Part shown: piece after piece, positions 1-5,935 of the stretch
Numbering within the stretch: position 1 is the stretch's first letter
Layout of the letters: each line of letters begins with the position of its first letter
Source: JAWLBW01 sp041687475
GTDB lineage: Bacteria > J088 > JAWLBW01
Direction: 5' to 3'
Length of the DNA stretch: 10,884 bases
Assembly (NCBI GenBank): GCA_041687475.1
Contig: JAWLBW010000147.1
Span: forward strand, 1 to 10,884
Made by a program: the position numbers and the translations under genes
Notes under the pieces: generated by a model
Seen by the model: only the letters and a program-made list of their open reading frames with translations
Database searches by the model: none
Told to the model about the DNA's origin: nothing

Positions 1-760
1 AAATCTTATGCAGGTTGCTGACCAGGCGAACGGCGCTCATGCGCGTAGCGATGACGTGAAAGTGGCGCGGCTTCTCGAAGGCACGGTACATGGGCTTGAA
101 CCCGATACCCAGGTTCTCGATGGTCTGCGTGAGCACCGCCGTGTAATGGGTGAAGGGAATTTTCTCGTTCCCAATCTCGAGCCTGCCCTGCCAGGGCGCA
201 AAGAGTTCACGGGCGAATTCGCCCCGCTTCATGACCGAAAGAACACCGCGCTGCACGACGGCCGCGGCCTTCAGCGGTCCGGTCGTACCGCCTTCGTAGT
301 AGGCGTTCAGGAAATTCGAGACGAGGCCCAGCCCGAAAATGAAACCCAGCTTGTTGCCGATGGCCAGGGTGTCGCGCTCCTTCGTTTGAAGCGGCACGCC
401 GCGACGCAGGTTTTCCATGAAGCGATGGGCGATGCCCTCGCTCGGCCCCGTAACCCCAACCGAGTGACAGACCATGTTCATGGTGCCGCCGGCAAGCGTC
501 AACACCTTGGGAAGCGGGCTGTCGCCGTAAACCTGGTGAAACCGGCTCAACGTATGATGAAGGGTTCCGTCGCCCCCACAGATGCCGAGCACTTCGTAAC
601 CACCTTCCATTGCCTCGCGGGCGATGTCGTCGATACCTTCGATGGTATTCGACAGGCGTACGATGGAATCGGGTCCGAGTATGCGGGCCAGCTTGGCGGG
701 CAGTTCGGGTTGACGCTTGTTGCGCTTGGCGTGGGGGTTGACGACGACGCAGACTTTCAA
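1..760 (-). CDS. Diacylglycerol kinase / YegS-type lipid kinase, C-terminus cut by window edge
   Basis: Family members phosphorylate diacylglycerol or related lipids with ATP at the inner face of the cytoplasmic membrane. Reading the minus strand from 760 gives 253 uninterrupted codons to the edge. The N-terminus has the short strand KVCVVVNPHA (residues 2-11), followed by the hallmark nucleotide-binding GGDGT at 62-66 (context ICGGDGTLHHTL) and a second glycine-rich loop, AGGTMNM, at 90-96, both typical of the DAGK catalytic domain. Family proteins are usually about 290-320 residues, so roughly 40-60 residues lie outside the window. The start is taken as TTG at 760-758: a GGGAAGGGG Shine-Dalgarno-like stretch lies about 8 nt upstream and the hydrophobic first strand begins immediately. 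An in-frame GTG about 30 nt upstream is possible but would sit upstream of that site. The gene is divergent from the HMG-CoA lyase. The family is secure; the exact lipid substrate is unknown. Confidence 0.9.
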   Translation of the reverse strand, partial: MKVCVVVNPHAKRNKRQPELPAKLARILGPDSIVRLSNTIEGIDDIAREAMEGGYEVLGICGGDGTLHHTLSRFHQVYGDSPLPKVLTLAGGTMNMVCHSVGVTGPSEGIAHRFMENLRRGVPLQTKERDTLAIGNKLGFIFGLGLVSNFLNAYYEGGTTGPLKAAAVVQRGVLSVMKRGEFARELFAPWQGRLEIGNEKIPFTHYTAVLTQTIENLGIGFKPMYRAFEKPRHFHVIATRMSAVRLVSNLHKI

Positions 761-833
761 AACACTATCCCCTTCCCTCGGGAAACGGACCACCAGGGCC
801 CGCAGGCGACCGGTTGCCCGGCAATAACGAATT

Positions 834-862
834 ACCTTAGCCGAGGGGTTGCACCTTGTCAA
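834..862 (-). promoter_or_regulatory. Candidate sigma70 promoter for the lipid kinase
   Basis: On the minus strand a perfect -35 box TTGACA (862-857) is followed after 17 nt by TAAGGT (839-834), a weak -10 match. The predicted transcript would start near 827 and have a leader of about 65 nt. A 7-bp inverted repeat (AGGGGTT at 844-850 and AACCCCT at 862-868) brackets the spacer and could be a second protein site. The -35 is convincing; the -10 is poor. Confidence 0.4.
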
Positions 863-876
863 ACCCCTGGTCGATA

Positions 877-894
877 TGATTGACGCGTCAGTCA
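877..894. promoter_or_regulatory. Candidate TetR/FadR-type operator (TGAnTGAnnnnTCAnTCA)
   Basis: The 18-bp sequence TGATTGACGCGTCAGTCA is a dyad with eight of nine base pairs symmetric, centred on CGCG; the inner 10 bp, TGACGCGTCA, is a perfect palindrome. The arrangement TGAnTGA-N4-TCAnTCA is the layout known for the Bacillus FadR operator, whose TetR-family repressor releases DNA on binding long-chain acyl-CoA. The site lies between two divergent candidate promoters and just upstream of the -35 of the HMG-CoA lyase/carboxyltransferase operon, a sensible place for acyl-CoA control. The symmetry is seen directly; the regulator is inferred, and no TetR gene is in the window. Confidence 0.5.
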
Positions 895-899
895 ATAAC

Positions 900-928
900 T
901 TGCCCAGCCCATGGGCCTCCGCTAAAAT
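900..928 (+). promoter_or_regulatory. Candidate sigma70 promoter for the HMG-CoA lyase operon
   Basis: TTGCCC at 900-905 (four of six matches to TTGACA) is separated by 17 nt from TAAAAT at 923-928 (five of six matches to TATAAT). Transcription would start near 935, leaving a leader of about 35 nt before the ATG at 971. The operator-like dyad ends 5 nt upstream of the -35. Confidence 0.5.
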
Positions 929-970
929 GTACGCTTGCCCGGCAGTCGGAATTTTCAGGGTGTAATATCC

Positions 971-1897
971 ATGTTCGAGAAACTACCTTCGCGCGTGCGC
1001 ATAACCGAAGTCGGACCGCGCGACGGACTCCAGAATGAATCGGCGGTCATTCCCACCCAGGTGAAGCTCGACTTCATCACCAAGCTCGTCGAAGCGGGCG
1101 CGACGATGATCGAAGTTACCTCGTTCGTCAACCCCCGGTGGATTCCCGCCCTGGCCGACGCCTTTGAGCTTGCGCGCGCCCTGCCCCGCCACGAAGGCGT
1201 GCGTTACGCCGCCCTGGTTCCGAACATGAAGGGTTACGAGCGGTTCCGAGAGACGGAACTGGATGTTCCCGCCGTTTTCATGTCGGCTTCGGAAACCCAC
1301 AATCGCAAGAACATCAACAAGGGTATCGCCGAGACCTTTCCGGTGCTTGAAGAAGTCGTGAAGGCCGCCCTTTCCGACGGCAAGCAGGTGCGCGGCTATG
1401 TCTCGACGGTTTTCGGCTGTCCCTACGAGGGGCAGGTGTCGCCGGAAGCCGTACTGCGGGTCGTTGAGACGATGCTCGGTTGGGGCATCGAAGAAATTTC
1501 ACTCGGCGACACCATCGGGGTCGCCAACCCGCGCCAGGTCGTCGAATTCCTGACGGTCATGGACAAGGCGGGCATTCCCGCGGAACGCATCGCCTTGCAC
1601 TTTCACGACACCCGCGGCACCGCCATTGCCAATTACCTGGCCGGCCTTCAGATGGGCATCGCCAAGCTCGATGCCTCGGTCGGCAGCCTGGGGGGCTGCC
1701 CCTACGCGCCGGGCGCCGCCGGAAATGCCGCCACCGAAGATCTCGTTTACATGCTCGACGGCATGGGCCTTGAAAGCGGCTTCAACCTCGAGAAACTTGC
1801 CGAGGCCGGACGCTTCATCGGCGAAGCACTGGGCAAGAGGCTGCCGGGCAAATATCAGCAGGCCTATCTGGCGACTTGCGAGCGCCAGGGTCTGTAA
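971..1897 (+). CDS. Hydroxymethylglutaryl-CoA lyase
   Basis: Splits 3-hydroxy-3-methylglutaryl-CoA into acetyl-CoA and acetoacetate, the last step of leucine breakdown. The product is 308 residues, the usual bacterial length, and is one DRE-TIM-type barrel. Visible landmarks are EVGPRDGLQNE (13-23) with the catalytic Arg17 and metal-binding Asp18; FMSASETHNRKNINKGI (103-119); the metal-ligand pair in HFHDT (His210, His212); and the active-site loop SVGSLGGCPYAPGAAGNAA (236-254), which carries the catalytic Cys243. Start choice: an upstream in-frame TTG at 935 would add 12 residues but coincides with the predicted transcription start, whereas the ATG at 971 has an AGGG stretch about 10 nt upstream. 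The gene is followed 37 nt later by a carboxyltransferase, consistent with a leucine or acyl-CoA catabolic operon. All key residues are present, so activity is expected. Confidence 0.96.
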   Translation: MFEKLPSRVRITEVGPRDGLQNESAVIPTQVKLDFITKLVEAGATMIEVTSFVNPRWIPALADAFELARALPRHEGVRYAALVPNMKGYERFRETELDVPAVFMSASETHNRKNINKGIAETFPVLEEVVKAALSDGKQVRGYVSTVFGCPYEGQVSPEAVLRVVETMLGWGIEEISLGDTIGVANPRQVVEFLTVMDKAGIPAERIALHFHDTRGTAIANYLAGLQMGIAKLDASVGSLGGCPYAPGAAGNAATEDLVYMLDGMGLESGFNLEKLAEAGRFIGEALGKRLPGKYQQAYLATCERQGL

Positions 1898-1934
1898 GCA
1901 TTCAATACATCAGTCATACATTGAGGATCTGCCG

Positions 1935-3467
1935 ATGATCAAGGAAAGCGACAAGACCCTGCACGACCGCGTAGAGGAAATCAAGCAGGGCGGCGCCGAG
2001 AAATATCACGCAGCCAACAGCGAAAAGGGCAAGCTCTTTGTACGCGAACGCCTGGCGCGCCTGCTCGACGCCGACTCGCTGCTCGAAGACGGCATGTTCG
2101 CCAATTGCATGGCCGGCGACCTTCCGGCCGACGGTGTGGTCTGCGGTATCGGACGTATCAATGGTCGCCCTGTGGCCATCATGGCCAACGATTCGACCGT
2201 CAAGGCCGGCTCGTGGGGCTGGCGCACCGTCGAAAAGATTCTGCGTATTCAGGAAACGGCGGCCTCGCTCGAAATTCCCATCATCTATCTCGACGACTCG
2301 GCCGGCGCCCGCATTACCGACCAGATTCAGATGTTTCCGGGCCGCCGCGGCGCGGGACGCATTTTCTACAATCAGGTGCAGCTGAGCGGTCGCGTGCCTC
2401 AAATCTGCCTGCTCTTCGGACCGGCCGCGGCCGGCGGCGCCTACATTCCCGCCTTCTGCGACGTCGTCTTCATGGTCGACGGCAATGCCAGCATGTACCT
2501 GGGCTCGCCCCGCATGGCCGAAATGGTGGTGGGCGAAAAGGTCACGCTCGAAGAAATGGGCGGCGCCAAGATGCACTGTTCGGTCAGCGGCTGCGGCGAT
2601 GTGCTGTGCGCGACGGAAGAAGAAGCCCTCGACCAGTGCAAGGCCTACATCGGTTACTTCCCGCAGAACTTCCGCGAGAAGCCTGTAACCGTCGAAGCCC
2701 GTGCGGCAGATACGAAGAAGGACATCGCCACCATCATTCCCCCCGATCAGAACAAGCCGTTCAACATGGCCCAGTTTCTGAAGGCGCTGGTCGACGAAGG
2801 CTCGATTTTCGAAATCAAAAAGCTGTTCGCCAAGGAACTGAGTACCGTGCTCGCCCGCATCGAGGGCCGGGTGGTCGGCATTCTGGCCAACAACCCGATG
2901 CACAAGGGCGGTGTACTCTTCACCGACAGCGCCGACAAGGCCGCGCGCTTCATCTGGTTGTGCGACGCCTTCAACATTCCCCTCATCTTCCTGGCCGACG
3001 TGCCGGGGTTCATGATCGGTTCGGCCGTCGAGCGCGGCGGCATCATCCGTCACGGCGCCAAGATGATCAGCGCGGTCAGCGAAGCCACCGTCCCGAAAAT
3101 TTCGGTGGTGCTGCGCAAGGCCTACGGCGCGGGCCTGTACGCCATGTCGGGGCCGGCCTTCGAACCCGACGTAACCCTGGCCCTGCCCAACGCCATGATT
3201 GCCGTGATGGGCCCCGAAGCGGCCATTAACGCGGTGTACGCCAACAAGATCGCCGCGCTTCCCGAAGAAGAACGCGACGCCTGGGTGCAGCAGAAGCGCG
3301 AAGAGTACAAGGAAGACATCGACGTGCAGCGCCTTGCCTCGGAAATGGTGGTCGACCACATCGTCGAAGTAAGCGAGCTGCGTCGCGAGCTGGCCATGCG
3401 CCTGGCTGCCTACCAGCACAAGGTGAAGGAGCCGGCGCCCAAGCGCCGCGGCGTGCTGCCGGTCTGA
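1935..3467 (+). CDS. Acyl-CoA carboxylase, carboxyltransferase (beta) subunit
   Basis: Transfers the carboxyl group from biotin (carried on a separate alpha subunit) to an acyl-CoA. The 510 residues form two crotonase-fold halves. The N-terminal half contains the DDSAGARI loop (120-127) and the glycine-rich oxyanion loop GPAAAGGAY (162-170), then SMYLGSPRMAEMVVGE (186-201). The C-terminal half contains NNPMHKGGVLFTDSADKAARF (319-339), DVPGFMIGSAVERGGIIRHG (355-374) and a second oxyanion loop RKAYGAGLYAM (394-404). The ATG at 1935 has a GAGG site 8 nt upstream; the reading frame stays open upstream only because it overlaps the HMG-CoA lyase gene. Linkage to HMG-CoA lyase suggests methylcrotonyl-CoA as substrate, but the DVPGFMIG block and the length also resemble propionyl/acetyl-CoA carboxylases, so I leave the substrate open. 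No biotin carboxylase/biotin carrier subunit is in the window. Confidence 0.93.
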   Translation: MIKESDKTLHDRVEEIKQGGAEKYHAANSEKGKLFVRERLARLLDADSLLEDGMFANCMAGDLPADGVVCGIGRINGRPVAIMANDSTVKAGSWGWRTVEKILRIQETAASLEIPIIYLDDSAGARITDQIQMFPGRRGAGRIFYNQVQLSGRVPQICLLFGPAAAGGAYIPAFCDVVFMVDGNASMYLGSPRMAEMVVGEKVTLEEMGGAKMHCSVSGCGDVLCATEEEALDQCKAYIGYFPQNFREKPVTVEARAADTKKDIATIIPPDQNKPFNMAQFLKALVDEGSIFEIKKLFAKELSTVLARIEGRVVGILANNPMHKGGVLFTDSADKAARFIWLCDAFNIPLIFLADVPGFMIGSAVERGGIIRHGAKMISAVSEATVPKISVVLRKAYGAGLYAMSGPAFEPDVTLALPNAMIAVMGPEAAINAVYANKIAALPEEERDAWVQQKREEYKEDIDVQRLASEMVVDHIVEVSELRRELAMRLAAYQHKVKEPAPKRRGVLPV

Positions 3468-3488
3468 CCCTGTCTTTTTCAGGATGGT

Positions 3489-3521
3489 AAAAAGGGGCTG
3501 CCCGCTACGGCAGCCCCTTTT
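3489..3521. terminator. Bidirectional intrinsic terminator
   Basis: GGGGCTGCC (3494-3502) pairs with GGCAGCCCC (3509-3517) around the 6-nt loop CGCTAC. A-tract 3489-3493 and T-tract 3518-3521 flank the stem, so a U-run follows the hairpin on either strand. It lies between the convergent carboxyltransferase (ends 3467) and the minus-strand acidic protein gene (ends 3553) and can serve both. Confidence 0.88.
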
Positions 3522-3552
3522 CTGTGCCCGCTTACCGAAAGAATCGACAGGC

Positions 3553-4335
3553 TCACTTCGCGTTCTTCAGACGCTCGGCAGCCTCACTGAATGGATTTTC
3601 GGGATCGTAGAACCCGGCGCCGGGACCTGTAGGCGTCGGATCGTGCAGGATCGGATCGCCCGCCGGATCGCGGAAGAATTGCGAATCGGGGCGCACGAAT
3701 CCGGGCGATGCCTGCTGTACCTGATCGAGCCAGGTGTAAGGCAGCGGCTCGACGACCTTCTTCTGACCGGGTACTTCCATGGTCGATGGCAGCAGCTCGT
3801 CGTCGTCGCCCATGGCGTCGGCCATCTGCGTATCTTCTTCGGGCTCTGCGGCTTCTTCGGCTTCCGAATCGGCGTCTACCTCGTCGACAGTTTCGCCCTC
3901 TTCGGGCACGGCCGCTTCATCCGTCATGCTCCGTCCCGTTCTGGCATCATCCAAGGCTTCTTCGGTTCGCTCTTCTGGGGTTACTTCAGGGGGGCTTACT
4001 TCGGGCGACGGTTCGGGTTCGGGCGCCACCGCCTCACGCGTGTCGACGACGCTGCCTGGGCCGCTGCCGGGGCGCGCATCGCCCCCATTGCCGTCGGCCA
4101 CAAGCTGGTCGCGTTCGGCCTCGCCTACGACGCCGTCGGCGCGTCCCTCTATGGCTTCACGCTCAGACGGCAGCTGCGCTTCGGTCGTCTGTTCGGGGGC
4201 GACGGGTGCGCCTTCCCTTCCGGCCGGCACTTCCGTCGTGTCGACCTCGTCGCGGAAACTCGTGTCCGACTTCCACAGAAGAACGCCGATGAGTGCGATG
4301 AGAAGAACCGCCAATGCTGCAAACCACTTGGTCAT
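3553..4335 (-). CDS. Membrane-anchored acidic low-complexity protein, function unknown
   Basis: I do not recognise a family. The 260-residue product starts MTKWF and has one hydrophobic segment (about residues 5-21, AALAVLLIALIGVLL) preceded by a single Lys and followed by WKSD. This suggests an N-in single-pass anchor or uncleaved signal, placing the rest in the periplasm. Residues 28-190 are extremely rich in Glu, Asp, Pro, Ala and Thr, with a short proline-rich stretch EPEPSPEVSPPEVTPEE (106-122), and are probably disordered. The last 65 residues (196-260) are different in character, with aromatic and proline residues such as PLPYTWLDQ, and may be the conserved functional part. There is no cysteine and so no lipobox. 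The ATG at 4335 has a GGAGG site 4 nt upstream. Plus-strand open frames opposite it are arginine/serine-rich shadows of the acidic repeats. The gene is monocistronic, convergent with the carboxyltransferase and divergent from nnrS. Confidence 0.75.
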   Translation of the reverse strand: MTKWFAALAVLLIALIGVLLWKSDTSFRDEVDTTEVPAGREGAPVAPEQTTEAQLPSEREAIEGRADGVVGEAERDQLVADGNGGDARPGSGPGSVVDTREAVAPEPEPSPEVSPPEVTPEERTEEALDDARTGRSMTDEAAVPEEGETVDEVDADSEAEEAAEPEEDTQMADAMGDDDELLPSTMEVPGQKKVVEPLPYTWLDQVQQASPGFVRPDSQFFRDPAGDPILHDPTPTGPGAGFYDPENPFSEAAERLKNAK

Positions 4336-4599
4336 ACTGCCTCCGCTTCGGTGCGGCGGCCGCCGATGCGGGCCTCGTCGGATTGTCGAGGTCGCCGCGG
4401 CGCGCGCCGGCTACCTGTCATTCTGGTCGGGGGTGCACCCGATGACGACAGCAACGGCTCGCCGGGCACGTGCTGCCCTCCTTGAAACCTGCGGTACAGG
4501 ACGGGGGGAGGATGAAGGTTCCTGCAAGGACGTTTCCACGGATGGGTGGCTCAGGCTTCCTGACGACTGGACTTACCCTGTTTGCGCGCCCGCAAAGCA

Positions 4600-4613
4600 G
4601 TGATGAATGTCAT
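4600..4613. promoter_or_regulatory. Candidate FNR/CRP-family box upstream of nnrS
   Basis: GTGAT-gaat-GTCAT resembles the FNR/NnrR/Dnr consensus TTGAT-N4-ATCAA, with TGA and TCA cores at the correct spacing but imperfect outer bases. Its centre (4606.5) lies 29.5 nt before a weak -10-like TACGCT at 4636-4641, which is the geometry of a class II FNR-activated promoter. NnrS genes are known targets of nitric-oxide-responsive CRP/FNR regulators. The match is partial and the -10 was chosen with the spacing in mind. Confidence 0.35.
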
Positions 4614-4634
4614 GGGCGAGAATGTTTCTTCCCG

Positions 4635-4650
4635 CTACGCTGTAGCGTAG
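4635..4650. promoter_or_regulatory. 16-bp palindrome in the nnrS leader/promoter
   Basis: CTACGCT-GT-AGCGTAG has seven perfectly symmetric pairs around a 2-nt centre. The loop is too small for a normal RNA hairpin, so a dimeric repressor site is more likely than an RNA element. It overlaps the putative -10 and ends 6 nt before the AGGA ribosome binding site at 4657-4660. I do not recognise it as a known NsrR or NorR site. Confidence 0.4.
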
Positions 4651-4666
4651 ACTTACAGGAAGAGAC

Positions 4667-5884
4667 ATGAACCACAATTCACAGCCGGGTGTGCTTTTGA
4701 ATAGCCGCAACGATACCCTGACCGCGACCATGCGCGCACGATCGACGTTCGCCCTGGGCTTTCGCCCGTTCTTTCTCGGCGCAGGCGTCGTGGCGGCCGT
4801 ATGGGTGCCGCTCTGGCTTCTCATTTTCGGGGGAAGCGTGGCGGTGCCCGTAGGTTCCGGGGGCACTTTGTGGCATGCCCACGAAATGATATTCGGCTTC
4901 ACCATTGCCGTCATTGCCGGATTTCTGCTGACCGCCGTGCGAAACTGGACCGGCCGGCCCGTACCTACCGGCGCCGGACTTGTCGCCCTGGCTCTTACCT
5001 GGCTTGCCGGACGTATCGTCATGCTTTTCGGCGCCGCCCTTCCCCCGCTTCTGGTGGCCGTGGTCGATCTGGCGTTTCTGCCCGTACTGGCCGGCGCGCT
5101 GGCCGTACCGCTGCTCAAGGCGGGCAACAAGCGCAACTACGCCCTCGTGGTTCTGCTGAGCGTCATGTTCGTCGCCAACCTGGTCTTTCACTTCGGAGGC
5201 GGCTACGACCCGGCCTATCGCGCCCTGAACGCAACGATTCTGCTGGTGCTTGCGATCATACACATCGTTGGCGGACGCATCGTGCCCAACTTTACCCAGA
5301 ACGCCCTGCGCCACCTGACGGTGACGCGCAGCCGTGCGGCCGACTGGTCGTCGTTTCTGGCGCTGGCGGCCCTGATTCCGCTCGAGGCCGCCACCGGTAA
5401 CTCGCCGGCGACCGCCGTAGTTGCACTTCTCGCCGGCGTGTTGAACCTGTGGCGCATGTGGGGCTGGGGCTCGCTCGACACGCGCAAGAGCCCGATTCTG
5501 TGGATTCTGCATCTCGGCTACCTCTGGCTTCCCCTGGGCCTTGTGGTCAAGGGACTGGCCGGCTTCGTGCCTGCCGTTACGCCCTCGATCGCCACCCACA
5601 TGCTGACCGTCGGCGCCATCGGCACACTCATTCTCGGCATGATGACACGCGTATCGCTTGGTCATACAGGAAGGCCGCTTGTCGTGCGCCCCATTGTCAC
5701 GGCCGCCTACATCATGTTGATTCTTGCGGTACTGGCGCGCACGGTGCTGCCCGTTGTCGCGACTTCGCTGTACTGGCCGGGCCTCATCGCGTCGGCTGTA
5801 CTGTGGTCCGGCTCGTTTCTCGTTTTTCTCGGCGTGTACGCGCCGATTCTGACGGCGCCGCGCCCCGATGGGAAACCGGGCTGA
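4667..5884 (+). CDS. nnrS: NnrS family haem-copper membrane protein (nitric-oxide stress)
   Basis: NnrS proteins are polytopic haem- and copper-containing inner-membrane proteins that relieve nitric-oxide stress and often accompany denitrification genes. The 405-residue product is hydrophobic almost throughout, with about 12 predicted membrane spans. Family landmarks are ALGFRPFFLGAG (29-40), the WHAHEMIFGF motif (69-78, His70 and His72), IIHIVGGRIVPNFTQNAL (197-214, His199), WILHLGYLWLPLGL (279-292, His282) and THMLTVGAIGTLILGMMTRV (310-329), with GHTGRP after it; the conserved histidines are likely metal or haem ligands. The ATG at 4667 follows AGGAAGAG with a suitable gap; a later Met at residue 22 is the alternative start. 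No nitrite or nitric-oxide reductase gene is nearby, so the role is inferred from the family. A GC hairpin (5885-5897, CGGCC/GGCCG) without a T-run follows the stop. Confidence 0.93.
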   Translation: MNHNSQPGVLLNSRNDTLTATMRARSTFALGFRPFFLGAGVVAAVWVPLWLLIFGGSVAVPVGSGGTLWHAHEMIFGFTIAVIAGFLLTAVRNWTGRPVPTGAGLVALALTWLAGRIVMLFGAALPPLLVAVVDLAFLPVLAGALAVPLLKAGNKRNYALVVLLSVMFVANLVFHFGGGYDPAYRALNATILLVLAIIHIVGGRIVPNFTQNALRHLTVTRSRAADWSSFLALAALIPLEAATGNSPATAVVALLAGVLNLWRMWGWGSLDTRKSPILWILHLGYLWLPLGLVVKGLAGFVPAVTPSIATHMLTVGAIGTLILGMMTRVSLGHTGRPLVVRPIVTAAYIMLILAVLARTVLPVVATSLYWPGLIASAVLWSGSFLVFLGVYAPILTAPRPDGKPG

Positions 5885-5898
5885 CGGCCGCGGGCCGA

Positions 5899-5926
5899 TT
5901 GACGAAACGCCGGCGCCCGATACACT
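5899..5926 (+). promoter_or_regulatory. Candidate sigma70 promoter giving a near-leaderless ABC transcript
   Basis: TTGACG (5899-5904) and TACACT (5921-5926) are 16 nt apart, with five and four of six matches to consensus. The expected transcription start, about 7 nt after the -10, falls at 5932-5935, next to the ATG at 5936. That agrees with the lack of a recognisable Shine-Dalgarno before that ATG. Confidence 0.5.
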
Positions 5927-5935
5927 GAATGGCGT

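Larger units (their letters stand above)
4336..4666. other. Divergent intergenic region between the acidic protein and nnrS
   Basis: This stretch of about 330 nt holds no convincing gene. Its right end carries the nnrS control elements listed separately. A 53-codon frame from ATG 4512 ends in an ATGA overlap with the nnrS start, but its purine-rich GGAGG directly abuts the ATG (no spacer) and its composition is unremarkable, so I do not call it. No clear promoter for the minus-strand gene was found by eye. Confidence 0.5.

Noticed and set aside
8..883. Long plus-strand open frame of 291 codons
   Set aside because: It is antisense to the lipid kinase, which has clear GGDGT and GGTMN motifs on the minus strand; the plus-strand translation shows no recognisable family feature.
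935..970. TTG start extending the HMG-CoA lyase by 12 residues
   Set aside because: It lies at the predicted transcription start and has no ribosome binding site; the family N-terminus aligns from ATG 971.
1626..1934. N-terminal extension of the carboxyltransferase by 103 residues
   Set aside because: The extension is an out-of-frame reading of the HMG-CoA lyase 3' end, and the ATG at 1935 has a good GAGG site.
1914..3419. 501-codon minus-strand frame opposite the carboxyltransferase
   Set aside because: A mirror frame caused by high GC third positions; rich in His, Gly and Asp with no family motif.
3484..4603. Plus-strand frames opposite the acidic protein
   Set aside because: Ser/Arg-rich low complexity is the complement of Glu/Asp-rich codons; the first frame also begins inside the terminator hairpin.
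4512..4670. 53-codon frame ending in ATGA with the nnrS start
   Set aside because: GGAGG abuts the ATG with no spacer, the product shows no recognisable features, and it runs through the candidate promoter elements. Translational coupling cannot be excluded.
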